Assembly (NCBI RefSeq): GCF_003859805.1 | Contig: NZ_RQZG01000016.1 | Location: 23,830-87,829, forward strand | Length of the DNA stretch: 64,000 nucleotides | Source: Arachnia propionica | Lineage (GTDB): Bacteria; Actinomycetota; Actinomycetes; Propionibacteriales; Propionibacteriaceae | Direction of reading: 5' to 3' | In this document: one piece after another, positions 52,688-61,357 of the stretch | How positions within the stretch are numbered: the first letter of the stretch is position 1 | How the letters are laid out: each line of letters opens with the position of its first letter | The notes under the pieces: generated by a model | What the model saw: the letters and a program-made list of their open reading frames with translations, nothing else | The model's database searches: none | What the model was told of the DNA's origin: nothing | Position numbers and translations under genes: made by a program

Positions 52688-53623
52688 ATGGCGACGACTC
52701 ACCAGCAGCCTGACCCGCCAGGAGAACTGGCGCTGCACCAGCTGAGAACAGCAAGCCCCATCGACCTGTCAGCCGACCTCGAACAGCTGCTGCAGAACCG
52801 GGACGAAGCAGCAGCCCACGCTGCCGCCCAACGGATCGAGGGTGCCGTGTGTCCCGCACGGGAGCTGTACGAGGCCGCCGAAGCAGTGACCCAATACGTG
52901 ACCTCCAAACTCGCTACGGGAGTGTTCCCTGTGGCGGCCCTGGACCTTCTGGTCGAGATCGCCCACGGTGAACCAGCACCGGTGGAGCAGATCGAACAAA
53001 ACCACGGGATAGCGCTTCGGTGCGCGGGGCTGATCCGAGAGGTGCTGCCGACACTGTATGCGTCGGCAGAGACGAGTGACGACGAGTCCTTGCTTCAAGG
53101 AGTGATTGATCTCGCGATCCGTCTTGAACCAGCGCCCCGAATGCGTCGAAAACTGCTGGACGAATTTGATCAAGGGGCGCATGGCGTGTATCTGCAGCGA
53201 GCTCTGAAGGACTTGGAGAAGCACCTCGATTCACCAACACTGCAGCCTGAAGCCCTACCGGGAACAGCGGATAGTTTCGCCCAGTTGCTGCAGGGAACCT
53301 CTGGCTGGAATTTTTGCAACGTATTCGGGATCGACCTAGGTGGGAAGTACGGTCAGTTGGGGTTGGCCATGCAGGTCAAGCGAGATGGAGTCATTGCCAG
53401 GCTCCGGGTGGTCTGCGAAGGCGTCGACGAGATGTTGCTTCGGGGAAGGCTGAGGTTGGTTGACGGGAGTTTGGAAATGTCCGAAAACGCTGGACACTGG
53501 TGGCTGGAACTCCAGCAGGGGGATCTTCAGTTGCGAGTTCGGTGCACCTCGATCCGGATGATTGATCCGTGGACCGAGACCAAGGAGGTCGCGACGAAGT
53601 CTGATGAGGGAAAAGTTTCGTGA
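52688..53623 (+). CDS. Two-domain cassette protein (helical plus beta)
   Basis: The product has 311 residues. Residues 1-185 are helical repeats (LSADLEQLLQNRDEAAAHAAAQRIEGA, FPVAALDLLVEIAHGE) resembling HEAT-like immunity proteins. Residues ~195-300 are a beta-rich domain (GWNFCNVFGIDLGGKYGQLGLAMQV, MLLRGRLRLVDGSLEM). No family recognised. It overlaps the next gene by 4 bp, so the two work or at least travel together. Confidence 0.55.
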   Translation: MATTHQQPDPPGELALHQLRTASPIDLSADLEQLLQNRDEAAAHAAAQRIEGAVCPARELYEAAEAVTQYVTSKLATGVFPVAALDLLVEIAHGEPAPVEQIEQNHGIALRCAGLIREVLPTLYASAETSDDESLLQGVIDLAIRLEPAPRMRRKLLDEFDQGAHGVYLQRALKDLEKHLDSPTLQPEALPGTADSFAQLLQGTSGWNFCNVFGIDLGGKYGQLGLAMQVKRDGVIARLRVVCEGVDEMLLRGRLRLVDGSLEMSENAGHWWLELQQGDLQLRVRCTSIRMIDPWTETKEVATKSDEGKVS

Positions 53624-53973
53624 TCGAGTTCGACAACCGCGGAAGAGCCCAGTCCTTGCGTTGGGAAGGAGTCACCTGCCGCTACTTGATCCTTGAGCCA
53701 TGGCCGGGAGGCGTGAAGGCACTCCTGTCCTCCACACTCAATGGAGAGTTGCGAACACACACGGGAGAATTGGTCACGGAGATGAGGCGCCTCTCCCTTT
53801 CGCTCAGCGGGATTCATGACATGGTCATGGAAGGCGCGCTTGGACTCCCAATGGGTGAGCTCGAGGTCCAAATGGAACCGGCGGGGTCGAGAGTGGCGGT
53901 CACGCTCGAAGGACCCGGGCAACAGATCAGCATGACCGCAGACAAGGCCTGGGCCACGTGGTCAATGATGTGA
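53620..53973 (+). CDS. Small beta-rich cassette protein
   Basis: The product has 117 residues with a GTG start overlapping the previous stop (GTGA). It is mainly beta strands (SLRWEGVTCRYLILEPWPGGVKALLSSTLNGEL, GELEVQMEPAGSRVAVTLEGPG). It is similar in type to the C-terminal beta domain of the protein before it, which may point to a split or duplicated domain. The function is unknown. It is the last gene of the low-GC cassette row. Confidence 0.5.
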   Translation: MIEFDNRGRAQSLRWEGVTCRYLILEPWPGGVKALLSSTLNGELRTHTGELVTEMRRLSLSLSGIHDMVMEGALGLPMGELEVQMEPAGSRVAVTLEGPGQQISMTADKAWATWSMM

Positions 53974-54007
53974 CCCCAAGATGACGCCTCCCGGGCTCCA
54001 TGGTCCA

Positions 54008-54200
54008 AGGGCGTTGTTCATCACGGGCTGAGCCCGCCTCTCCATCCCCTGCTCACATTGGACCGCGAGCGCCAGCGAACAGTCCGTGTCGAGACCTGGT
54101 GACGGTGTACAGGAACTTGTCCCCAGGTCTCGACACGGGTTCCCTCGCTCCGCATCGGGACCCCGGTGTGAGCAACGGAAAAGGACATGAACAACGCCCT
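54008..54200. repeat. MITE-like element with nested inverted repeats
   Basis: Perfect 14-bp terminal inverted repeats (AGGGCGTTGTTCAT at 54008-54021 and its complement at 54187-54200) enclose 165 bp. Inside is a second perfect 14-bp inverted repeat (GTGTCGAGACCTGG at 54086-54099 with 54123-54136). One copy of the dispersed GGTCTCGACACGG repeat is also inside (54126-54185), related to 28259-28378. No protein is encoded. Confidence 0.6.
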
Positions 54201-54207
54201 GAGCTCG

Positions 54208-56976
54208 TCAGCTCGCCTCAGCCACCCGCGCACGGAACTGCTCTGCGGTCAGGCGACGACGGGCCGCGATGCCTGCGTAGGAGCAGGCGAGCGCGATCAC
54301 CCCGAACAGCAGGGCGCCACCGGCCAGGAGCACCAGCCCGGAACCGTGGGCCAGCCAGGTCCGCACCAACAGCAGCGCGTTGTGCAGCGGCGAGAACGCG
54401 GCCACCTGGGCCACCCAGCCGGGCACCGTCGAGGTCAGGCCCAGCCCCACCGTCGCGACCAGCAACAGCACCGCGAGCCCCCGCCCGATGGTGCCGAACC
54501 AGGCCGTCAAGGCGTGGTTGATGAGCACGAAGGACACCCCGAACACGGCCAGCAGCCCCATCGCGACCACCGTCCGGGGCAGCGAGAGGTTGAGCGCCAC
54601 CCCGGCGATGGCCCCGATGAGGACTCCCTGCCCGGCCCCGATCAGCCCCGGCAGCCCGACGGTGCGCAACCACAGCCATACCGAGGAACGGGAATCGGTG
54701 ACCACATCGGAGGGCACCGGGGCCGCAAAGGCGTAGGTCAGCAGCGCCCCCAGCCACAGCGTCGCGACGGCGAGCAGCGCCGCGATGGGCACCATCGCCG
54801 GGGCCCCCACCTCGTTGCTGCGCTCCACCGGGGAGGCGACGGTCCTGGACAGGGTCTCGATGTCCTCAGCCGAGTAGTGCGGCAGCTTGTCCCTGGCCGC
54901 CCCCAGTTCGTCGTGGAGCGTGCTGACCCCGGAGGACACGGCGGTGGCCCCGTCGCTCAACTGGATGAGCCCCTGCCGGAGCGTGGTCATCCCCTCGGCG
55001 GCCTGCCCGACCCCACCCACGTACCGCTCGGCCCCGGCCGCCAACTGGTCGGCCCCGCTCGCCACCTGGTCGGCTCCGTTCGCCAGCTTCCCGGCCCCCT
55101 GCGAGAGCTGTCCCGCCCCGTCGGCCAGCTGCCCCGCACCATCAGCCAGAGCCCCGGCCCCGTCGGCGACGGCGTTCGCCCCGTCGCTGAGCTGCCCGGA
55201 GGCATCCGCCAGTTTCCTGGTGCCCTCCGGCAACGCACCGACCTGCTCCCCCAGGCTGCGGGTGCCCTCCAGCAGTGCGGTGGCTCCCTCCCCCAGCGCC
55301 GGACCGTTCTCCTTCAGTGGGGCGGCCCTCGTTGCCAACTCATCGGCCCCGGACCGCAGCCTCTTGACCCCGTCGACGAGCTGCCCCACCTTCTCCCCGA
55401 CGGTGGTGGGAAGCTGCTGCAGCAGGTCGAGCGGATCCGTGCCCTCCGGCAGGTTGCCTTTGGCCAGATCACGGATCGAGATGACGGGTTTCGCGATCCT
55501 GAGCGCCATCCGGGAGAACGCCCGTGCCGACTCCAACGGGGTCATCCCGGTGCGCTGGTCCGTGGTGTGGAGCTTCTCCCGCACCACCGCCGCGCCGTGC
55601 TGGACACCCTTCGCCATCCCGTCGATGACACCCTGGGCGTAGACCTTGCCCAGCTGCTCGCACAGCTCAGGATCATCGACGGGACACCGCCACTCGGCGA
55701 TGATCCGCCGGGCCAGTTCCTCGACCTCCGGGGAGGCAGGGGCGGTGCCCTCGGCCAGGGCGTCGATGGTGGTCTCCACCCCGGTGAGAGCCTTGTCAAA
55801 GGACTTCGCAGCGGCCTCCAACTCCTCCTGGGTGATGCTGGCGGGGTCCCGGTCCGGGAAGTACACCTGCAGCGCGGTGCGGGCCTCCTTCAGGGCCGGC
55901 ACCAGCTCGTCCATGGAGGACTGAAGTCGGGCCAGGGTCTCGGGATCGAGGCTGCCCTGCAGTGCGTCGTCGAGGCTCACCAGACCGTCACGCAGCGCGC
56001 CGACCCCGTCGACGACGGCCCCCGTGCCCGCCGTGTAGTCAGGAACCGCACCGAGCACCTGCTCGGACCCCTCCACCAGGGTGTTCACCCCCTCGACCAG
56101 TTTCGGGGCCTGGGCGTTGAGCTGCTGGATGCCCTGGTCGAACTGGTTCGCCCCCGAGGCCAGCGCGGTGGACCCATCCGCCAGGTCCCCGGCCCCACCC
56201 GCCAGACCGCCCGCCCCGTCGGAGAGTTCCTTCGCTCCCTTCGCCAAGGTGCCGGTCCCGTCGGCCACCTGCGATGCCCCATCGGCCAGGCCGTCTGCTC
56301 CCTCGGTCAGCTCACCGCCCTTGTCCACCAAGGTGTTCAGGCCGGTCTCCAACTGCTCCGAGCCGGTGACGGCCTGACCTGCCCCATCGGCCAGGCCCTT
56401 GCCTCCCTCATCCAGCCGCGACACCCCGTCCACCAGTTGGGTGAACTGCTTCCCAACGGTGTTGAAACCGACGTAGACGTTCCCCAGGTAGCCCTCGGTG
56501 AGGGTGGCGTTGATGGTGTTCGTGGCCAGCCCTGCGATCTCCCGCGCCAGGTCCGCATCGGTGACGGGAGCGTTGGCCGAGACGTCCACCTGCACCGTCG
56601 CCTGCTTCGCGGCATCGGCGTCGTTGTCCTTGAAGGATGTGGCCGCAGCGGAGAACTGCGCGGGTATCGTCACGACAGCGGCGTAGCGGCCCTCCGCCAA
56701 CCCCGCCCGGGCGTCGGCCTCATCAGCGAGGGTCCAGGTGATGTTCTCCCCCGTGCGGGCCACCATCTCCGCGGCCAGCTGCCGCCCGAGCGGCACGATC
56801 TGCCCGTCGATGGTGACGGCCTCGTCCAGGTTGACCACCGCCGCCTGAACGTGGGGCCGGTTCCCGCCCTGACTGACACCGAGCAGCATGGCGACGGCGA
56901 CCAGGGGCACCAGGGCGAGGACCACGATGGCCTGCCAGCTCAGGCGATGTCCGGGATGCATGCTCTCGGGTCTCAT
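54208..56976 (-). CDS. YhgE/Pip-family membrane protein
   Basis: The product has 922 residues, with AGGAG before the ATG. One N-terminal helix (about 14-32) starts a long extracytoplasmic region of some 700 residues, and five or six helices form the C-terminal membrane domain (ABC2-like, as in YhgE). The long region holds many short repeats of the form LADGAGQLADGAGQL, at about 160-270 and 560-690, which predict long coiled coils. YhgE/Pip proteins occur next to MmpL or T7SS genes and as phage-receptor proteins. Its start overlaps the MmpL stop (ATGA), so the two are made together. Confidence 0.85.
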   Translation of the reverse strand: MRPESMHPGHRLSWQAIVVLALVPLVAVAMLLGVSQGGNRPHVQAAVVNLDEAVTIDGQIVPLGRQLAAEMVARTGENITWTLADEADARAGLAEGRYAAVVTIPAQFSAAATSFKDNDADAAKQATVQVDVSANAPVTDADLAREIAGLATNTINATLTEGYLGNVYVGFNTVGKQFTQLVDGVSRLDEGGKGLADGAGQAVTGSEQLETGLNTLVDKGGELTEGADGLADGASQVADGTGTLAKGAKELSDGAGGLAGGAGDLADGSTALASGANQFDQGIQQLNAQAPKLVEGVNTLVEGSEQVLGAVPDYTAGTGAVVDGVGALRDGLVSLDDALQGSLDPETLARLQSSMDELVPALKEARTALQVYFPDRDPASITQEELEAAAKSFDKALTGVETTIDALAEGTAPASPEVEELARRIIAEWRCPVDDPELCEQLGKVYAQGVIDGMAKGVQHGAAVVREKLHTTDQRTGMTPLESARAFSRMALRIAKPVISIRDLAKGNLPEGTDPLDLLQQLPTTVGEKVGQLVDGVKRLRSGADELATRAAPLKENGPALGEGATALLEGTRSLGEQVGALPEGTRKLADASGQLSDGANAVADGAGALADGAGQLADGAGQLSQGAGKLANGADQVASGADQLAAGAERYVGGVGQAAEGMTTLRQGLIQLSDGATAVSSGVSTLHDELGAARDKLPHYSAEDIETLSRTVASPVERSNEVGAPAMVPIAALLAVATLWLGALLTYAFAAPVPSDVVTDSRSSVWLWLRTVGLPGLIGAGQGVLIGAIAGVALNLSLPRTVVAMGLLAVFGVSFVLINHALTAWFGTIGRGLAVLLLVATVGLGLTSTVPGWVAQVAAFSPLHNALLLVRTWLAHGSGLVLLAGGALLFGVIALACSYAGIAARRRLTAEQFRARVAEAS

Positions 56977-59633
56977 TGATGGCTCCTGTCGAAATGGGGG
57001 GTGGTGGCGAGGATGCCGTCGGGGTCGAAGGGCTCGAGGACGGCCTCGGTGCTGGCGCAGAGCACCAGGGCAGCCGAGGCGTCACGTCGGGTACGGTCGA
57101 TCAACTCGGTCAGCAGGCGGTGCTCGTGCGCGGTGCTGAGGCATTCCACCGAGTCGATGAAGGCCACGGAACCGGCGGGGACCGTGATGCGGTCGAGTGC
57201 GGCTGCGATGTCGCGTTCGTGGGCCAGGTCCACGTAGCGGGTGCGGCGCTGCACCGCGGCCTCCGCACCCGGCAGCAGCTGTCCGGCCACCCGGGCGCGG
57301 CCCCCGGTCGCGCCGAGTCGTCCGGTCAGGGCCAGGGCGGTGCCGGTGCGCGAGGAGACGGGACCGGTCAGGCCCACGACGTTGCCGGGGCTGAGCGCCA
57401 GGCTCAGCGGCGGCACCACGTCCTCGACGGTCACACCGTCGGCGTGGAGCACGTGATCGGTGCCGGGCCACTGGGCCAGTTCCAGTTCCCGGGAGAGCAC
57501 CTCACCCTCGACGTCGAAGGTGGGCAAGAGTCGGTCCAGCCAGCGGGGCAGCCACCAGGCGCGCTCCCCCAGCAGGGCCAGCACGGCGGGAACGAAGGTC
57601 ATCCGCACCAGGAAGGCGTCGATGGCCACCCCGACGGCCAGGGCGAAGGCGATCTGCTTGATCGAGAGCATTCCCCCGGGCACGAAGAAGGCGAACACGG
57701 CGAACATGATGAGGGCGGCGGCAACGACGACGGGACCGGAGGCCACGTAACCGTCGCGGATGGCCTGGAGTGGGGCCTTGCCGTGGACGTACTCCTCACG
57801 GACACGGCTGACGAGGAACACCTCGTAGTCCATGGCCAGGCCGAACAGGATGCCCATGAGCAGGATCGGCAGGAAGGAGATCACCGGCATGCCGCGCTCC
57901 ACGTTGACGAGCTCCTTGAACCAGCCGTCGTTGAACACCAGCGCGGTGGCCCCGAAGGCCCCGCCCACCGACAGCAGGAACCCGACGGTGGCCTTGACCG
58001 GCACCCACACGGAGCGGAACACCGCCGCCAGCAGCACCAGGGAGAGCCCGACCACGAGGATCCCGAACGGCAGCAGGGCGCGGGCCAGGCGGTCCGAGAC
58101 GTCGATCTGGAGGGCGGTCACGCCGGTGACGGCGGTCTCCACGTCGTGGATGCGCAGCCAGTCGTCGTGCCGGTCGCGGATCCGCTGCACCAGCTCGGCG
58201 GTGGCGGGGTCGTCGGGGGCGGTGGTGGGGATCACCTGGATCAGTCCCACCTCGGCGTTCTGATTGGGGGTGGCCAGCGGCACGGCGGCCACACCGTCGA
58301 TGGTGAGGATGTCCTGCTCGAGCGCATCGACCACGCCGAGTGGGTCGGTGCTGCCGATGATGTCGGCGGTCACCACGAGCGGACCGTTGCGTCCCACCCC
58401 GAAGTGCTCACTGACCAGGTCGTAGGTGATGCGGTCGGGGGCGTCGACGCTGTGCTGCCCGGAGTCCGGCAGCGCGGTGTGGAGTCGCAGTCCCGGCAGG
58501 GTGAGGGCCCCCAGGCCGACGACCACGGCGAGGATCACCACGACGGGGCGTCGGGTCACCACCCCGACCCACCACCGGTAGGGGCGACGTCCGGGAGCCG
58601 CGTGCTCCGGGCGTCGACGACGGGGGCGCAACCGCTCACCCATCAGCCCCATGAGGGCGGGCAGCATGGTCAGTGCGATGATCACGGCGAACACCACGGC
58701 GACGGCGGCGAAGGCCCCCATGACGGTGAGGAAGGGGATGCCGGAGACGCCGAGGCCGAGCAGCGCGATGAACACGGTGAGCCCGGCGAAGACCACGGCC
58801 GAGCCGGCGGTGCCGACCGCTCGCCCCGTCGATTCCTCCGCGTCCATGCCCCGGGCCAGCTGGTCGCGGTGTCGGGAGAGGATGAACAGGGCGTAGTCGA
58901 TGCCGACGGCGAGTCCGAGCATGAGGGCGAGCATCGGGGTGGTGGAGTTGATGGGGGCGAGGCGGGCCACCAGCAGCAGGAGCGCCATGGTCAGGGCCAC
59001 CCCGGCCACGGCCGTGACGACGGGGAGACCGGCGGCGACCAGGGAGCCCAGCACCACGGTCAGCACCACCAGCGCGACGATCAGCCCGATGCCCTCGACG
59101 GGGCTGATCTCCGGGAGGTCCACGTTGAAGGCCTGACCGCCCATGTCGACGGTGGCACCGTCGGGCAGGTCGGGGCGCACCGCGTCGGCGATGGCGACGA
59201 GTTCCTCGTGCTGCTTCGGGGTGGGCATGCCCTTCACGTCGACGAGGAAGTTGACGATGGCGGCGCGACCGTCGTCGGAGACCATTCCGGTGAGCATCTC
59301 GTTCCAGGGTGAGGTGGCCTGCTCCACGAAGTCCACCTGCTCGAGCCTGGCCACGGTGTCCTCGATGACCGGACGGAAGTCCTCCACCCGTTGTCCCTCG
59401 GCGGCGACGAAGACGACCGTGCCCTGGGTCATCGCCCCCTGCGGAAAGGTCATCCTGAGTTTGTCGATGGCCACCTGGGAGGAGGAGCCGGGAATCTTGA
59501 AGACGTCCTCGAACTGGCCACGGAAGACAGCGGCCAGACCGCCGATGACCAGGACGACGGCCAACCAGGCCAGCAGTGTCACCTTGGCGTGGCGGTGGCA
59601 CCAGCGGCCGAGTGCATGGAGCTGGGCGGACAT
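56973..59633 (-). CDS. MmpL/RND-type exporter with C-terminal degenerate ABC-ATPase domain
   Basis: The product has 886 residues from the ATG at 59633. Residues 1-700 are a standard MMPL protein: a first helix near 20-40, two extracytoplasmic domains, and two clusters of helices including LALMLGLAVGIDYALFILSRHR and LLMGILFGLAMDYEVFLVSRVREE. The last ~180 residues have the layout of an ABC ATPase (VEDVVPPLSLALSPGNVVGLTG). However, the P-loop reads GPVSSRTGT without the lysine, and the Walker B place (VAFIDSVECLSTAHEHRLL) lacks the catalytic glutamate. It therefore probably cannot hydrolyse ATP and may be regulatory or structural. RND pumps run on proton force. Confidence 0.87.
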   Translation of the reverse strand: MSAQLHALGRWCHRHAKVTLLAWLAVVLVIGGLAAVFRGQFEDVFKIPGSSSQVAIDKLRMTFPQGAMTQGTVVFVAAEGQRVEDFRPVIEDTVARLEQVDFVEQATSPWNEMLTGMVSDDGRAAIVNFLVDVKGMPTPKQHEELVAIADAVRPDLPDGATVDMGGQAFNVDLPEISPVEGIGLIVALVVLTVVLGSLVAAGLPVVTAVAGVALTMALLLLVARLAPINSTTPMLALMLGLAVGIDYALFILSRHRDQLARGMDAEESTGRAVGTAGSAVVFAGLTVFIALLGLGVSGIPFLTVMGAFAAVAVVFAVIIALTMLPALMGLMGERLRPRRRRPEHAAPGRRPYRWWVGVVTRRPVVVILAVVVGLGALTLPGLRLHTALPDSGQHSVDAPDRITYDLVSEHFGVGRNGPLVVTADIIGSTDPLGVVDALEQDILTIDGVAAVPLATPNQNAEVGLIQVIPTTAPDDPATAELVQRIRDRHDDWLRIHDVETAVTGVTALQIDVSDRLARALLPFGILVVGLSLVLLAAVFRSVWVPVKATVGFLLSVGGAFGATALVFNDGWFKELVNVERGMPVISFLPILLMGILFGLAMDYEVFLVSRVREEYVHGKAPLQAIRDGYVASGPVVVAAALIMFAVFAFFVPGGMLSIKQIAFALAVGVAIDAFLVRMTFVPAVLALLGERAWWLPRWLDRLLPTFDVEGEVLSRELELAQWPGTDHVLHADGVTVEDVVPPLSLALSPGNVVGLTGPVSSRTGTALALTGRLGATGGRARVAGQLLPGAEAAVQRRTRYVDLAHERDIAAALDRITVPAGSVAFIDSVECLSTAHEHRLLTELIDRTRRDASAALVLCASTEAVLEPFDPDGILATTPHFDRSHQ

Positions 59634-59667
59634 CGGACCCCATTTCGATACAACAGTGAATGCAATA

Positions 59668-59693
59668 CACCACTGTATGTAGATGCAGTGGTG
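59668..59693. promoter_or_regulatory. Inverted-repeat operator between mmpL and tetR
   Basis: CACCACTG (59668-59675) and CAGTGGTG (59686-59693) form perfect 8-bp arms with a 10-bp spacer, with further partial symmetry (TGCA...TGCA) outside. It is the only strong palindrome in the 94-bp divergent gap and the natural binding site for the TetR protein. Confidence 0.65.
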
Positions 59694-59727
59694 CATGCAA
59701 CCGGGCTTTGCTGACTATCATGTCGCC

Positions 59728-60324
59728 ATGACCGAGCTCACCCCGCGTCGCGAGGCCACCGTCGCGCGCCTCATCGAGGCCGCCATCGAGCAGTTCGCGG
59801 CACGGGGGATCGATGCGACGAGCGTGGAGCAGATCTGTGAGGCCGCCGGTTTCTCCCGGGGGGCGTTCTACTCGAACTTCGCCTCCAAGGACGACCTGTG
59901 CGCGGCGATGATCCATCAGTTCCAGGACCGACTCCTGACCGAGCTCAGCACGATGGTGGCCGAGATCCCCACAAACGCGGAGACCTCCGAGCAGCTCGCC
60001 CTGGTGCTCGACAAGATCGCCGCCGTCATCAGTCCCACCCCACAGATGACGCTGACCCTGTTGGAGATCCGGCTCCGCGCACACCGCAACCCGGAGTTGT
60101 ACCAACGCCTCGTCGAGGCCGATGAGCGCACCCTCCCCCAGCAGATCGCCTTCATCGAGCACCTCATCAGTTCCCTGGGGATCGAACTGATCCTCCCGAC
60201 GGACCAGGTGCTGCGCATCTTCGAGGCCCTGTTCTTCTACGACGCCCACTGCGACCCGAACGCCGACTCCCGCCAGGTCATGGCCCCCCTCGCCCTCGCC
60301 CTGGTCAGACAACCCGAGCCCTGA
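59728..60324 (+). CDS. TetR-family transcriptional regulator
   Basis: The product has 198 residues. I chose the ATG at 59728 because TATCAT ends 6 nt before it (leaderless). The helix-turn-helix is at residues ~10-55: VARLIEAAIEQFAARGIDATSVEQICEAAGFSRGAFYSNFASKDDL. The C-terminal ligand domain is typical in size. It is divergent from the MmpL/YhgE pair with an operator between, so it most likely represses them and itself. Confidence 0.9.
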   Translation: MTELTPRREATVARLIEAAIEQFAARGIDATSVEQICEAAGFSRGAFYSNFASKDDLCAAMIHQFQDRLLTELSTMVAEIPTNAETSEQLALVLDKIAAVISPTPQMTLTLLEIRLRAHRNPELYQRLVEADERTLPQQIAFIEHLISSLGIELILPTDQVLRIFEALFFYDAHCDPNADSRQVMAPLALALVRQPEP

Positions 60325-60355
60325 CCACCACCGTCACGAGCGGCACAATGGGGAC

Positions 60356-60958
60356 ATGTCCATCACCCACCTGGTCACCCACGCCCCCGACCAGCCTGAA
60401 TTCACCAACAACGTCTGGCTGGTCGGCGACAACTCCCGGATGATCGTCATCGACCCCGCCCACGACCCCACCACCATCGCCGAGGCCATCGCCGGACGTG
60501 AGGTGACCGCCATCCTGCTCACCCACGGCCACTGGGACCACATCACCGCCGCACCCGAATTCGCCCGACTGGTCGGCCAACCACCGATCCACCTGAACCC
60601 CGCCGACGGCTTCCTGTGGTCCGAGGTCCACGGCGACGCCCCGTTCCAGCCCCTTCGCGACGGTGACCGGTTCACCGTCGCCGACGTGACCCTCCGGGCG
60701 CTGGCCACCCCCGGACACACCCCGGGATCGACCTGCCTGGCCACCGACGGCGTCGTGTTCACCGGGGACACCCTCTTCGAGGGCGGGCCGGGCGCGACCC
60801 GCTGGGAGTACTCCGACTTCTCCGCGATCATCACCTCCATCCGGGAGCGCCTGCTGCCCCTGCCCGACGAGACACTCATCCACACCGGGCACGGCCCCTC
60901 CACCAGCGTCGGCGCAGAGAAACCCCATGTGGCCGAATGGATGGCCCGGGGCTGGTGA
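60356..60958 (+). CDS. MBL-fold metallo-hydrolase (glyoxalase II-like)
   Basis: The product has 200 residues. All metal motifs are present: THGHWDH (His, His, Asp, His), the PGHTPGS histidine, FTGDTLF with the bridging aspartate, and the last histidine in HTGHGPSTS. The type is that of YcbL/hydroxyacylglutathione hydrolase-like enzymes, which split thioesters. The in-cell substrate is unknown; in actinobacteria a mycothiol thioester is one possibility. CACAAT ends 6 nt before the ATG. Confidence 0.85.
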   Translation: MSITHLVTHAPDQPEFTNNVWLVGDNSRMIVIDPAHDPTTIAEAIAGREVTAILLTHGHWDHITAAPEFARLVGQPPIHLNPADGFLWSEVHGDAPFQPLRDGDRFTVADVTLRALATPGHTPGSTCLATDGVVFTGDTLFEGGPGATRWEYSDFSAIITSIRERLLPLPDETLIHTGHGPSTSVGAEKPHVAEWMARGW

Positions 60959-61000
60959 TCTACCGTCATTTCTGTCAGTTCACATCAGTAGAGTTCCGGC

Positions 61001-61354
61001 ATGATCATCTGGAGAGGTTGGGGAATCCTCGGTTTCCCGTGCATCATCGCCGGGCTGGGGGTCGCCTCGTTGCTCTTCCCGGGCAACACGCAGAGCAGAG
61101 GCTTCATCGCGGTGGGGTTCCTGCTCGGCGGTTTTCTGTGTTTCCTGCTGGGGTGGTGGCTGAACCAGGTCCGGCCCACCGCGAAGCTGGTGGAACTGGG
61201 CAGACAGGTCGGCCCCGAGCAGGCCGAGCTTCACGCCAAGCAGTTGCGCAATCAGCACACCTTGTTCTTCATCCCTCTCCAGTACCTGGGGATCCTGGCC
61301 GCAGTCGGCGGCCTGGTGAACCTGGTGATGTGGTTGTTCCAGGGTGCCGGCTGA
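61001..61354 (+). CDS. Small membrane protein of unknown function
   Basis: The product has 117 residues with three hydrophobic segments (about 7-26, 33-54, 89-112) and a charged loop between the second and third (LVELGRQVGPEQAELHAKQLRNQ). No known family. TAGAGT (60989-60994) ends exactly 6 nt before the ATG, so it is leaderless. It converges on the next gene with 3 bp between stops. Confidence 0.65.
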   Translation: MIIWRGWGILGFPCIIAGLGVASLLFPGNTQSRGFIAVGFLLGGFLCFLLGWWLNQVRPTAKLVELGRQVGPEQAELHAKQLRNQHTLFFIPLQYLGILAAVGGLVNLVMWLFQGAG

Positions 61355-61357
61355 GAC

